Positions 15,986-24,875 are shown, numbered from the stretch's first letter. The stretch is 30,450 nucleotides of DNA from Candidatus Aerophobota bacterium (GCA_030615365.1 JAUWZM010000029.1:1-30450), one strand, 5' to 3'. Notes: generated from the letters alone by a model not told the origin. A program made the numbers and translations.

Positions 15986-18349
15986 ATGGTAAAGGAGATC
16001 GTTGTATTGCCCGATTTTACCCCGGGATTTGTTGAGGTTAAAAATAAAATTCCTAAATTTCAATATAAAAAGTCATTGCAGCAAGAGTTGAGAGAAGGAA
16101 GTCTTACCAGAGAAGAATGTGTAGATTTACTTAAATGTATGCTTCTTATCAGAAACCTTGAAGAGATGATTCTTGAGTTAAGGGAAAACAAAGGTAGATA
16201 TGGCCCTATGAGATATCTATATATTGGGGCAACTCATCTCTCAATTGGCCAGGAAGCAGCTTCTACTGGTGCTATATCAACTATCTTGCCAGATGATTAC
16301 ATCACCAGTAATCATCGCGGACATGGAGATGCCTTAGCAAAAGAATACTTTGCTATTAAACATATGAATAAGGTCTCCTTGATTCACTTAATTGAAGAAG
16401 ATGAAGAAATCGCAGATTTCTTAGGATTTGAAACTAAAGGTAAGGCTCACGAGGAGCTTGTTGAGCAGGCTCTACGGTTAAACCTTTTTAGAACTATAGC
16501 AGAGCTATTTGGAAAGGAAGCTGGTTATTGTAGAGGAAAAGGAGGCTCGATGCATATAGCCGATTTCAAAAGAGGTCACTTAGGAGCAAATGCTATTGTG
16601 GGAGGAAGTATAGGCATGGCTGTTGGCTCTGGGATTGCCTCAAGATACTTTGAAGATAAAAAGGTAACCTTATGTTTTGCCGGCGATGGTGCCTTTAACA
16701 ATGGCATTGCCCATGAGTCAATGAATATGTCTTGCATGGCTCAATTTACCAATGGACTAATGAGTAAAAAGTTTGGAATTCCTATTGTATTTGTCGCTAT
16801 TAACAATCAATATGGAATGACAGGACAGCAAAGAGGTGAGGTTACGGGAGTAGAATTTTTAGCAGAGAGAGGCTTTGGATATAATAAGGAAGGAATGCAT
16901 GCTGAAATCGTGAATGGAATGGATGTCCGTGCTGTGAGAGATGCAACTGAAAAAGCAACAAAGTTGGCCAGAGAAGGCCAGGGTCCCATTTTTCTGGAAT
17001 TTTGGTGTTATCGGTTTAAGGGACATAATGTAAAGGACAGATTGGATACACTGGAGGATGAAAGCTATCGTGCCTTGAGAGAGCTTGAGGCCTGGGAAGA
17101 AATAGACCCTCTAAAGACCTTTTCTAAAGAACTAATAAAAGAAAAAATTGTAACTCCAGAAGAGTTTGAGAAATTTAAAAAGGAGGCAAGAGCTCGAAAT
17201 GAGAGTATAGCTGTGAAGGCCATTGAGGCGAAAAGCCCTGATCCAGAAAAAATGTATGTTGGTCTTTTTAGTCATACCAATTCTAATAAAGTCCCTGAAA
17301 GGTTTAGGAATGCCCCAATCTTAAAGAAACCAAAGTTCTTAGAAAGAGAACCTGATGTGGAAATTACTTACAGGGAAGCAATAAATGAGGCTCTATTCCA
17401 AGAGATGAGCCGAGACAGGAGAGTTTTAATGTGGGGAGAAGATATTGCTGAATACGGAGGGGCATATAATGCTACAGAAGGAATTCTTGAGATTTTTGGC
17501 AGGGACCGCATTTTTAATACAGCTATCTCAGAATCAGCCATCATAGGAAGTGGGGTTGGGGCAGCCTTGAGAAACCTGAGGCCTGTAGTGGAAATAATGT
17601 ATATTGACTTTGTCCTGCAAGCTTTAGATCAGCTTGGAAACCAGGCTGCAAAATGGAAATATATGTCCGGGGGTCAGGCAACCCTGCCCCTGACTATACG
17701 CACAAGCATTGGTGGAGGCAAAGGATACGCTGGTCAGCACTCACAGAGTCTGGAATCTATACTTGCCCATTTACCAGGATTGAAAATTGCTGTTCCTTCA
17801 GATGCCTACGATGCAAAAGGAATGTTAGCATCTGCTATAAGAGACGATAATCCGGTAGTATTTATTGAACATCAGAATCTTTACACGAACCCCCTGGCTA
17901 AAAGTAGGGTTCCAAAAGAAGAGTATCTGATCCCTCTGGGAAAGGCTAAGATTAAAAGAAAAGCCAATCCTTCTAAGGAGAGTATAACTTTAATTGCCTG
18001 GTCATCTATGGTACCCATAGCCCTAAAAGCTGCTGAAAAGCTATCCGAGGAAGATATCGAAGTGGAAGTAATTGATATTCGCTATCTATATCCTCTTGAT
18101 ATGGATACTATAGTAGCATCTATCCGGAAGACAGGGAGAGGAGCGATAGTTCACCAGGCTGTTCAATTTATGGGTTTTGGAGCAGAGATAGGGATGGAAA
18201 TTCAAGAAAAAGCATTTGACTACCTGGATGCACCGGTTATAAGGATAACAGCTCCAAATACACCGCCACCCTCATCTTCAGTTTTGGAAAAAGCGTTTTT
18301 ACCCAACGAAAGAGATATTATCATCTCTATAAAAAAGCTCATCCAGTAG
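15986..18349 (+). CDS. Fused E1 alpha-beta thiamine-diphosphate 2-oxoacid dehydrogenase-like enzyme
   Basis: A 787-residue single-chain version of the E1 component of 2-oxoacid dehydrogenases, normally two proteins. Residues ~1-440 are E1 alpha, with SNHRGHGDALAKE, GYCRGKGGSMHI, the diphosphate/Mg motif G233-D234-G235 and N273-N274 (AINNQYG). Residues ~459-787 are E1 beta, with YREAINEALFQEM, MWGEDIAEYGGAY, FNTAISESAI and a conserved AGQHSQSLE. Two insertions stand out. One is about 45 residues between the HGD region and GYCRGKGG (containing EEDEEIADFLGFETKGK). The other makes the GDG-to-NN distance some ten residues longer than I expect. No E2 acyltransferase or E3 lipoamide dehydrogenase gene is nearby, so the substrate and even the reaction type (oxidative or simple C-C cleavage) are open. 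The start follows AAAGGAGAAG. The next gene begins 18 nt after the stop. Confidence 0.88.
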   Translation: MVKEIVVLPDFTPGFVEVKNKIPKFQYKKSLQQELREGSLTREECVDLLKCMLLIRNLEEMILELRENKGRYGPMRYLYIGATHLSIGQEAASTGAISTILPDDYITSNHRGHGDALAKEYFAIKHMNKVSLIHLIEEDEEIADFLGFETKGKAHEELVEQALRLNLFRTIAELFGKEAGYCRGKGGSMHIADFKRGHLGANAIVGGSIGMAVGSGIASRYFEDKKVTLCFAGDGAFNNGIAHESMNMSCMAQFTNGLMSKKFGIPIVFVAINNQYGMTGQQRGEVTGVEFLAERGFGYNKEGMHAEIVNGMDVRAVRDATEKATKLAREGQGPIFLEFWCYRFKGHNVKDRLDTLEDESYRALRELEAWEEIDPLKTFSKELIKEKIVTPEEFEKFKKEARARNESIAVKAIEAKSPDPEKMYVGLFSHTNSNKVPERFRNAPILKKPKFLEREPDVEITYREAINEALFQEMSRDRRVLMWGEDIAEYGGAYNATEGILEIFGRDRIFNTAISESAIIGSGVGAALRNLRPVVEIMYIDFVLQALDQLGNQAAKWKYMSGGQATLPLTIRTSIGGGKGYAGQHSQSLESILAHLPGLKIAVPSDAYDAKGMLASAIRDDNPVVFIEHQNLYTNPLAKSRVPKEEYLIPLGKAKIKRKANPSKESITLIAWSSMVPIALKAAEKLSEEDIEVEVIDIRYLYPLDMDTIVASIRKTGRGAIVHQAVQFMGFGAEIGMEIQEKAFDYLDAPVIRITAPNTPPPSSSVLEKAFLPNERDIIISIKKLIQ

Positions 18350-18367
18350 ATAGCAAAGGAGAATACA

Positions 18368-20014
18368 ATGCAAAAAAATGAAAAATTATCGCCACCGGAT
18401 ACTTTGAATCTATGTACTCATATGGAATATGCCCTGGAAAACCTTACGAACATAATAGATGAAAAAAGAGACAATCTTCCTTATTTCTTTTTTGATCTTC
18501 TTTCAGACCCTCCTGAGATGAAACATTCCCGCTGGGATTATAGCTCAAGTGCTGGCCGCATGGTTCATGCTTTTATTATCGGTCGACGAATGACAGGAAG
18601 TAAGATTGCTTTGGAGGCAGAAGAAAAGATAAAAAGAAATCTGCTCTCTTATTTTAGTGAAAACGATGGTCTTAGCTATAGAAAAAGGAGCAATTTTAAT
18701 CCTTACCATGCCTTTATTCACGATCAAAGAAGTGTTATCCTGGGTCTCACTACCTGGTTAATAGATAGTGATGACCCTGAAATCAAAGAGTATGCCAAAC
18801 GACATGTTCAAGGACTATATAATATTGCCACAGACCATAAATACTACCCCGGTCATGAATATTTTCCAGATGGTTGGTCCCCTATAACTGACCCCTCTTT
18901 AAAAAATGAAATTTGGGGGCAAAATCCTGTCCTAACAAGTGGTAGACAAATTATGCCCCTAATAAAATATTATGAGGCAACAGGTGATAAAATAGCTTTA
19001 GAGCTTGCAGAAAACTTTGCCTATTATAATGCTTTTGAAGATAGAGGAGTTGATGAAAAGGGTAATTTTTTGGTTAAGTATCCTCCTGATAAAGTTCATT
19101 TTCATTCCGTAGCCGGAACAATAGCAGGACTGTTACGATATGGAATTTTAGTAAAGGATATGAAATTTATAGAAAAAGCAAAATCTATGTATGACTTTAC
19201 TAAGAAATACGCGAGCAGTTTTGGTTGGTTTCCTGAATTTTTCCGAGAAAAAGAAGTATGTGAGGCTTGTTGTGTGGCTGATATGGTTGAGAATGCCATT
19301 CTTTTAGCTAAGGCTGGGTATCAGAAATACTGGAATGATGCAGAAAGATTTATTAGAAATCACTTAATTGAAAGTCAACTCCTGGATACCAGTTGGATTA
19401 AATGTACCAGGTCAAAACCAGATACGGAAGATTCAACTTATGATAATGTGGCTAAAAGAGCCTTTGGTGCTTTTGCTGGCTGGTCGCTGCCCAATGATTT
19501 TTCTTCTCATCGATATATCCCCTATGATATCATGAATTGCTGCACCTTTAATGCCATGCATGCTCTCTATGTTGCCTGGGAGAATATTATCATCGAAGAA
19601 GCAGGTAGAGTTTATATAAACTTGTTATTAAACAAAAACTCTGACTTACTTGAAGTAATAAGTTATCTCCCTCATGCAGGCAAGATTGAGTTACTCATTC
19701 ATAAAGAGATACCCTTTCTCTATCTTAGAATTCCGGATTGGGTAGAACGAGAAAAGATTCAGTTTAGCCTTACTGATAAGGATAAACAACAAAATAGAGA
19801 AAAAAAATGGGTAGGAGAATACCTAAGAATAAATGGATTAAAAGAAAAAAGCAAAGTTAAGGTTACTTTTCCCATAAGGACGGCTAAAATTTCTGAGACT
19901 ATTTATGGGGAAAAATACACTCTTGAATGGCGTGGGGATACAGTAGCTGATATTATGCCTACCGGAAAGGTATTTCCTCTTTACCAAAAAAGGGAATTTA
20001 AGAACCCGGTTTGA
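18368..20014 (+). CDS. GH127-like (DUF1680-type) putative beta-L-arabinofuranosidase
   Basis: A 548-residue protein with a helical N-terminal barrel (to about residue 415) and a beta-rich C-terminal part, as in GH127/GH146. The diagnostic metal/thiolate set is visible: Glu299-x-Cys301 in VCEACCVADMVENAILLAK, and the pair Cys391-Cys392 in IMNCCTFNAMHALYVAW. In characterised GH127 beta-L-arabinofuranosidases a Glu-x-Cys and a Cys-Cys pair bind zinc, and the first Cys of the pair is the nucleophile. Here the spacing from Cys301 to Cys391 is 90, somewhat longer than the roughly 77 I recall for HypBA1. There is no signal peptide, so it is intracellular. The start follows AAAGGAGAATAC, 18 nt after the E1 gene, pointing to one operon. 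Substrate is inferred from the family only. Confidence 0.72.
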   Translation: MQKNEKLSPPDTLNLCTHMEYALENLTNIIDEKRDNLPYFFFDLLSDPPEMKHSRWDYSSSAGRMVHAFIIGRRMTGSKIALEAEEKIKRNLLSYFSENDGLSYRKRSNFNPYHAFIHDQRSVILGLTTWLIDSDDPEIKEYAKRHVQGLYNIATDHKYYPGHEYFPDGWSPITDPSLKNEIWGQNPVLTSGRQIMPLIKYYEATGDKIALELAENFAYYNAFEDRGVDEKGNFLVKYPPDKVHFHSVAGTIAGLLRYGILVKDMKFIEKAKSMYDFTKKYASSFGWFPEFFREKEVCEACCVADMVENAILLAKAGYQKYWNDAERFIRNHLIESQLLDTSWIKCTRSKPDTEDSTYDNVAKRAFGAFAGWSLPNDFSSHRYIPYDIMNCCTFNAMHALYVAWENIIIEEAGRVYINLLLNKNSDLLEVISYLPHAGKIELLIHKEIPFLYLRIPDWVEREKIQFSLTDKDKQQNREKKWVGEYLRINGLKEKSKVKVTFPIRTAKISETIYGEKYTLEWRGDTVADIMPTGKVFPLYQKREFKNPV

Positions 20015-20051
20015 TAGCATAATAATGAACCAAAATTTCCAGGGAAAAAAT

Positions 20052-20086
20052 AAGGATTTTAGGGAGCTTCGATAAACAAAATCCTT
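20052..20086 (+). terminator. Weak hairpin after the GH127-like gene
   Basis: AAGGATTTT (20052-20060) and AAAATCCTT (20078-20086) form a 9-bp stem with a 17-nt loop. No clean T-run follows, so a terminator role is uncertain. Confidence 0.35.
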
Positions 20087-20113
20087 CATTTATGTGGTTT
20101 CTTTCTTAATTTG

Positions 20114-20157
20114 TCTTTGCGTACTCTGTGACCTCTGTGGTTAAGTTTTGACATTAC
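20114..20157 (+). repeat. Interspersed repeat of the CTTTGCGTACTCTGTG type
   Basis: The stretch CTTTGCGTACTCTGTGACCT followed by CTGTGGTTAAGTTTTGACAT matches a repeat I know from intergenic regions of many environmental bacteria. Its end (TTTTGACATTACT) also occurs at 819-831 before the GH172 gene. Recognition is from memory only. Confidence 0.5.
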
Positions 20158-20182
20158 TAAATAAATTTAAAAAGGTAATTAA

Positions 20183-21214
20183 ATGAAAATGAAAGCGGCC
20201 GTATTTTATGGGATAAAAGATGTAAGAATGAAGGAAATAGAGGTTCCTGAAATTGGTCCTTCAGAAGTTCTGGTAAAGATAAAAGCGGCTCTTACCTGCG
20301 GGACGGATAGAAAGATGTACCTCAGGGGATATCACCTCGTTAAACCTCCCTTTGTCTTTGGACATGAATTTGCCGGAGATATAGTAAGGGTGGGAAGTAA
20401 GGTAAAAAACTTCAGAGAGGGAATGAGGGTGGTAGCGGCAAATTCTGCTCCCTGTAATCACTGTTTTTACTGTAAGATAGGAAGGCCCAGCATGTGCGAT
20501 AACTTAACCTTAAGACTTAGCGGAGCGTTTGCCGAATATGTAGAAATCCCCTCCCCTATTGTGGAGCAAAATCTTCTGGAAATTACCTCTCATGTATCTT
20601 ACCAAGAAGCTGCCCTGGTAGAGCCCTTAGCCTGTGTTGTGCATGGGATAGAGGAATCAAACATAAAGTTAGGAGATACAGTAGTGGTAAACGGGGCAGG
20701 ACCTATAGGTTTGATGTATGTTCAGTTAGCTAAGTTAAAGGGAGCCAGGGTTATTTCTACAGACATAGAAGAGGAAAGATTGAAAACAGCTAAAGAATTG
20801 GGAGCTGATGAGTTGATAAATGTCTCTTTGGTGGACAATCAGATACAGGCAGTGAGAAATCTAACCGAGAGAAAAAGAGGGGTGGATGTAGCCATAGAGG
20901 CAGTGGGACTACCGAAGATTTGGGAAAAAACCATTCACATGGTCAGAAAAGGTGGGGTAGTTAACCTCTTTGGAGGTTGCGCCTCTGGAACCAAAATAAC
21001 CATTGATACTAAATTATTACACTATTCAGAGATTACCATAAAAGGAGTGTTTCATCACACCCCTCAATATGTGAAAAGAGCCCTGGATTTAATCTCTCAG
21101 GGAAGCATAGATACAAACTCTTTTATAACAGGTGAGTTTGCTTTAAGCGATTTCCCTGATGTCTTAAATATGATGATAAATCATCAGGGAATAAAAATTG
21201 CCGTGATACCGTAA
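20183..21214 (+). CDS. Zinc-dependent medium-chain dehydrogenase 3
   Basis: A 343-residue MDR zinc dehydrogenase. Zinc ligand segments are ALTCGTDRKMY and FGHEFAG. The structural zinc motif is CNHCFYCKIGRPSMC. The cofactor loop is VNGAGPIGLMYVQLAKLKGA, followed by STDIEEER (acidic, NAD-favouring). ALTCGTDRKMYLRGY in place of the common CGICGSD is seen in sorbitol/threonine-dehydrogenase-like members with unassigned substrates. ATG 20183 lies 6 nt after AAAGGT; a second in-frame ATG is at 20189. It follows a repeat-containing gap of 168 nt and is the last gene before the binding-protein cassette. The third such dehydrogenase here suggests several oxidised intermediates or several substrates. 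Confidence 0.9.
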   Translation: MKMKAAVFYGIKDVRMKEIEVPEIGPSEVLVKIKAALTCGTDRKMYLRGYHLVKPPFVFGHEFAGDIVRVGSKVKNFREGMRVVAANSAPCNHCFYCKIGRPSMCDNLTLRLSGAFAEYVEIPSPIVEQNLLEITSHVSYQEAALVEPLACVVHGIEESNIKLGDTVVVNGAGPIGLMYVQLAKLKGARVISTDIEEERLKTAKELGADELINVSLVDNQIQAVRNLTERKRGVDVAIEAVGLPKIWEKTIHMVRKGGVVNLFGGCASGTKITIDTKLLHYSEITIKGVFHHTPQYVKRALDLISQGSIDTNSFITGEFALSDFPDVLNMMINHQGIKIAVIP

Positions 21215-21278
21215 AAAAATAAATTAAGGCAGAACTTACCTTCAATTTGCTGATTTGGGAGACAAGGCCTTAAATTGT

Positions 21279-21306
21279 TTGACTGAAAAAATACAAAAGA
21301 TATAAT
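21279..21306 (+). promoter_or_regulatory. Sigma-70-type promoter for the first family 5 binding protein
   Basis: TTGACT at 21279-21284 and TATAAT at 21301-21306 are separated by 16 nt, a near-consensus housekeeping promoter. It would give a leader of about 180 nt containing the shared motif at 21410-21430. It separates the binding-protein gene from the upstream dehydrogenase. Confidence 0.75.
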
Positions 21307-21409
21307 TGGAATTACTGGCCGAAAGGGCAAGGTAAAAGTTCTTTGAGAATAAGTTCATACAAATTGTTAATACTTGAAAGGTTAGCTCTTGGCTAAAAGA
21401 AAAGCTAAA

Positions 21410-21430
21410 AATAAGGCCGGAAAGGAGGTG
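21410..21430 (+). promoter_or_regulatory. Shared exported-gene leader motif, copy C
   Basis: AATAAGGCCGGAAAGGAGGT plus G, ending 67 nt before ATG 21498. It differs from copy B by one base. A GGCTAAAAGAAAAGCTAAA stretch precedes it. No start codon follows at translation distance in a frame conserved with the other copies. Confidence 0.72.
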
Positions 21431-21497
21431 GGATAGGTAAATAGGCTGTTAGTTCCCAATATAAAAAACCCAAATCATAGAAAGGAGGAAAAAAGTG

Positions 21498-23453
21498 ATG
21501 CGAAAATTAATGGTTGTGCTGTTAAGTGGGGCAATATGTTTATTAGTAGTAGCGCCACTGTTAGCGGAGACAAACTGGGGTTGGTCTACCCTGCAAGAGT
21601 ATGAAGAAGTTACCGGAAACAAAATAGAGCAATTCAGTGAAGCTCCTATGTTAAGATTGAAGGTAGCCGCCGGTGAGCTTCCCCCAATAGAGGAAAGACT
21701 TGGTGAGGAGCCTTTAGTGGATAAGCCATTTGATGAGGTTGGAACCTATGGAGGAGTGCTTCGCCTGGGTATGATGACTAAGACTTTCCAGGCTCCAGTT
21801 ACACTCCGCACAGTAGAATATACGTTAAATCTGGATCGCACGGCCACAAAAGTAGTGCCGAACATTGCCAAAGGCTGGGAATTCTCAGATGAAGGGAAAA
21901 CCTTCACCCTGTACTTAAGAAGAGGAACGAGGTGGTCCGATGGTGCACCTTTTACTGCCGATGACATTCTTTTCTTATGGGAAGGTGTGATATTAAATGA
22001 TGAGATTATGCCAGTTAAGCCTGCACAGTGGATGCCGGGTGGGGAGTTAATGAGGGTAGAGAAAGTAGATGATTACACAGTTAGTTACCATTTCAGTAGA
22101 CCTTATTGGAGTGTAGTTTGGCATTTCTCCGGTACAGCGTTCCGGGGAGCTCAAAATGATGTTTTCTTGCCTAAACACGCTCTTAAAAAGTATCATATTG
22201 ATTACAATCCTGAGGCAGATGAGCTGGCAAAAGAGGAAGGTTACGATCACTGGTGGCAGCTTTTTAATGAAAAAAGATATTTCCACCCTGTTTTGAGACA
22301 ACCAGGTCCAGACATTCCTATCATGGGTCCCTGGATAGTAAAACAAACAATACCCGAAGGATTGGTACTTGAGCGAAACCCCTACTATTTTAAAATAGAT
22401 ACTGCTGGTAATCAACTTCCCTATATCGATACGGTTAAAGCTACTGTATTTGGAGACACTGAGGGGATGATCTTGAGAGTGGTATCCGGGCAATACGATT
22501 ATTGTGATTTTGCTCTTACTAAGCCAAGGGATTATCCTGTCTTTATGGAAGGGGCGGAACAGGGAGAATATTATGTGTGGTTAATCAAGAGTCTCCGCGG
22601 TGGAGTTTTTGGTTATTTCTTTGACCAGAATTACACTAAAGATCCGGTTATAGGTGAGCTTTTGAGAGATAAGAGATTTCGCCAGGCCCTGTCTATGGCA
22701 GTTAATCGTGAGGAGATTAATGAGATTTATGCCCTTGGAATGGCCGTACCACGCGCAGCGGCGCCTCATCCAAGCTGTAGCTTTTACAAAGAGGAATGGG
22801 AGATGGCTTATGCTGAATATGAACCAGAGAAAACTAATAGAATTTTAGATGAAATAGGATTGGAAAAACGGGATAAGGAAGAATATCGCCTTAAAGCTGA
22901 TGGTGAAACTCTCCACATAATAATAACATTTGACAGCTCTACCGATCCTATAATGGCCGAGCTAATCAAAGAGTATTGGGAAGAAGTTGGAGTTAAGACC
23001 TCTCTCAAACCTGTAGACGCCGCCTATCTGTTCTCACTTTGGGCGGCTGGTGATTTTATCGTTTCCTACTGGGACTGGACTAATACTACAGAACCTGCAA
23101 TTGCAGCGGGTCTGTGTGCCCGTCTTCAAGGGGACTGGTGGGCACCTAAATGGTGGCTGTGGCGGAGTACGAAAGGTGAACAAGGTGAAGAGCCACCAGA
23201 AGAGTTGAGTAGAATGTGGTCTTTGTATTTCGATGAGGTACCATATCTTTCAGAGGAGGAAAGAAACGAGGCAATACAGGAAGTGTTCGACCTCTGGGCT
23301 GAGAATGTGTGGTATATGGGTACTATAGGCATGATACCTTATCCCTCTATGACAAACATTAACCTGAAAAATATCAATACCGATACTTACACTGGTGCCT
23401 CGGTAGGGTTTGGTACATTCAATCGTCTGTACCAGGCTTTCTGGAAGAAGTAG
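21498..23453 (+). CDS. Family 5 extracellular solute-binding protein 1 (orphan)
   Basis: A 651-residue binding protein of the SBP_bac_5 (oligopeptide/oligosaccharide) class. The signal peptide MRKLMVVLLSGAICLLVVAP ends near LLA before ETNWG. The body has VPNIAKGWEFSDEGKTFTLY and LRRGTRWSDGAPFTADDILF, the family signature region. Also present are LERNPYYFKIDTAGNQLPYI and FRQALSMAVNREEINEI. The C-terminus is very rich in Trp (GDWWAPKWWLW), which hints at stacking on sugar rings; family 5 proteins in Thermotoga bind oligosaccharides. ATG 21498 (or GTG 21495) follows AGGAGG. No permease or ATPase gene is near, so it must use a transporter encoded elsewhere. It has its own promoter, leader and terminator. 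Confidence 0.92.
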   Translation: MRKLMVVLLSGAICLLVVAPLLAETNWGWSTLQEYEEVTGNKIEQFSEAPMLRLKVAAGELPPIEERLGEEPLVDKPFDEVGTYGGVLRLGMMTKTFQAPVTLRTVEYTLNLDRTATKVVPNIAKGWEFSDEGKTFTLYLRRGTRWSDGAPFTADDILFLWEGVILNDEIMPVKPAQWMPGGELMRVEKVDDYTVSYHFSRPYWSVVWHFSGTAFRGAQNDVFLPKHALKKYHIDYNPEADELAKEEGYDHWWQLFNEKRYFHPVLRQPGPDIPIMGPWIVKQTIPEGLVLERNPYYFKIDTAGNQLPYIDTVKATVFGDTEGMILRVVSGQYDYCDFALTKPRDYPVFMEGAEQGEYYVWLIKSLRGGVFGYFFDQNYTKDPVIGELLRDKRFRQALSMAVNREEINEIYALGMAVPRAAAPHPSCSFYKEEWEMAYAEYEPEKTNRILDEIGLEKRDKEEYRLKADGETLHIIITFDSSTDPIMAELIKEYWEEVGVKTSLKPVDAAYLFSLWAAGDFIVSYWDWTNTTEPAIAAGLCARLQGDWWAPKWWLWRSTKGEQGEEPPEELSRMWSLYFDEVPYLSEEERNEAIQEVFDLWAENVWYMGTIGMIPYPSMTNINLKNINTDTYTGASVGFGTFNRLYQAFWKK

Positions 23454-23462
23454 CAAGAAACC

Positions 23463-23504
23463 AACAAGGATTTCTGCCTTTTCTTTCAGGCAGAAATCCT
23501 TGTT
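23463..23504 (+). terminator. Terminator after family 5 binding protein 1
   Basis: A perfect 17-bp stem (AACAAGGATTTCTGCCT and its complement) with an 8-nt loop starts 10 nt after the stop and ends in GTTTTCC. The same structure follows the second binding-protein gene. Confidence 0.85.
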
Positions 23505-23642
23505 TTCCAAATATGTAAACAGGGGCTCCTTTCTTTGGTGCTATCGGAAATTCCTTGCAACAGGTGATATCAAACCAAGTTTGGCGAAAATATAAAATAC
23601 CGGATTCGAAGGTTCTAAAATCGAATACATATGGAGGTATGA

Positions 23643-24677
23643 ATGATGTACCAAGATATTTATAAGGTTTGCGAGCAGATTCATGGTGCTAATTATATTC
23701 CCTCTTATGCTAAGAATTTTGTGGAGATGTGGGACAATTATCAAAAAGAGGTTATCAACCAGGAGTTAGGATATGCTGAGAATTTGGGTTTAAACAGCGT
23801 AAGAGTTTTTTTGCATTACTTGGTGTATCAGAAAGACCATCAGGATTTTTTAAATAAACTGGAGGATTTTTTATCCCTTTGTAGCAATCATAAAATTAAG
23901 CCAATGTTAGTTTTATTTGATGGCTGCCTTGGCTTCTCTGATGAAATTAAAAATGGTTACTTGAAAGGATGGATAGCTAATCCTGGTTATGATTTGTTGG
24001 GCCAGGAGCATTGGGGAAATTATGAGGAGTATATAAAGGATATCGTTGGCTCTCATCTTCAGGATGAGCGAATTGCCTTTTATGATATTATGAATGAGCC
24101 TTTCAAAGCTTTTATCTATCTTTATCCAAAAAATGGTGAGCCTCGTTATGAAGAATTTGCCACAGTTGAGCCAAAAGAGATATTAATAGGGGGAGAATAT
24201 GTCAGGTTTGTGGCTCATTTTGCCAATCTTGTAAAAAGTCTTCAATCTAAAATTCCTCTAACAGTTGGGGTAGTGAATCCTTTGCATAACAGAGAAATCT
24301 ATGCCTTTGAGGATGTTGTATCCTTTCACAGTTATCCTTATGATTTCAGACGAATAATAGAAGATTTAAAAGAGACCAGGATAGTATCAAAGCATGAGAA
24401 AAAGCCCATTTTACTTACTGAGTGGGGTGGAAGTCTTTTTCCTCCTTATCCAATAGGGGTGGAAAAACTTTCACCAAAAAATCGCCAAATTATCTGCGAT
24501 GAGGCTCAACTTGCCTATTTTAAAGATGCATTGCCAGTTATTATAAAAGAAAAAATAGGTTTCTATATCTTGCAGCTTATGATTTCCAAATTTACTCCCA
24601 ATCATAGTTTGATTCATCCAGGAGGAAAGAAACGTCCGGCTGCTTCTTTTTTAAAGGAATACCTTGCTTCTAAGTAA
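23643..24677 (+). CDS. GH5-like (clan GH-A) glycoside hydrolase, no signal peptide
   Basis: A 344-residue TIM-barrel glycosidase of the cellulase/mannanase-like GH5 group (clan A). Supporting segments are LGLNSVRVFLHYLVY on an early strand and IKPMLVLFDGC. The acid/base is Glu152 in YDIMNEPFKAF at the end of strand 4, then VVSFHSYPYDF, and the nucleophile is Glu260 in LLTEWGGSL at strand 7. The 108-residue spacing is normal for the clan. No signal peptide is present. GGAGG at 23633-23637 suits ATG 23643 or 23646. It sits alone between the two copies of the binding-protein cassette, separated from the first by a terminator. The exact family and substrate cannot be decided by eye. Confidence 0.78.
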   Translation: MMYQDIYKVCEQIHGANYIPSYAKNFVEMWDNYQKEVINQELGYAENLGLNSVRVFLHYLVYQKDHQDFLNKLEDFLSLCSNHKIKPMLVLFDGCLGFSDEIKNGYLKGWIANPGYDLLGQEHWGNYEEYIKDIVGSHLQDERIAFYDIMNEPFKAFIYLYPKNGEPRYEEFATVEPKEILIGGEYVRFVAHFANLVKSLQSKIPLTVGVVNPLHNREIYAFEDVVSFHSYPYDFRRIIEDLKETRIVSKHEKKPILLTEWGGSLFPPYPIGVEKLSPKNRQIICDEAQLAYFKDALPVIIKEKIGFYILQLMISKFTPNHSLIHPGGKKRPAASFLKEYLASK

Positions 24678-24869
24678 TGGAGTTCTTTTTTAATGAAAGG
24701 TAATGTAAGAAATAATATGAAAGATAAAAGGATGACATAATCTGGTAGCCCAAGCTTCAGTAACACAGGCTTCCAGCCTGTGTCCTCTATGGGCAAGATA
24801 CCTGTGCCACCAGGGGGAGGCAAGTCAATTTCACTGAAACACTTTCTATTAAGAGGTTTAAAACAAGAC
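24678..24869. repeat. Gene-free stretch with palindromic ACACAGGCT repeat
   Basis: From 24744 to 24816 lies an interspersed repeat. ACACAGGCT-TCC-AGCCTGTGT at 24763-24783 is a perfect palindrome with a 3-nt loop, followed by GGGCAAGATACCTGTGCCAC, akin to the CAGGCAAGATGCCTG unit at 529-543. Read on the minus strand it encodes the spurious peptide TGWKPVLLKLG, a known signature of this repeat class. The rest of the stretch shows nothing recognisable. Confidence 0.65.
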
Positions 24870-24875
24870 TATAAT
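24870..24875 (+). promoter_or_regulatory. Candidate -10 element before family 5 binding protein 2
   Basis: TATAAT at 24870-24875 lies 122 nt before the gene, upstream of the leader motif, as at the first cassette. No good -35 hexamer is visible 16-18 nt before it, so the call is tentative. Confidence 0.35.

Noticed and set aside
23410..23595. Plus-strand 61-codon frame over the end of binding protein 1
   Set aside because: It overlaps the real gene out of frame and reads through the terminator hairpin.
24614..24823. Minus-strand frame encoding TGWKPVLLKLG
   Set aside because: This peptide is the familiar spurious translation of an interspersed palindromic repeat and overlaps the 3' end of the GH5-like gene.
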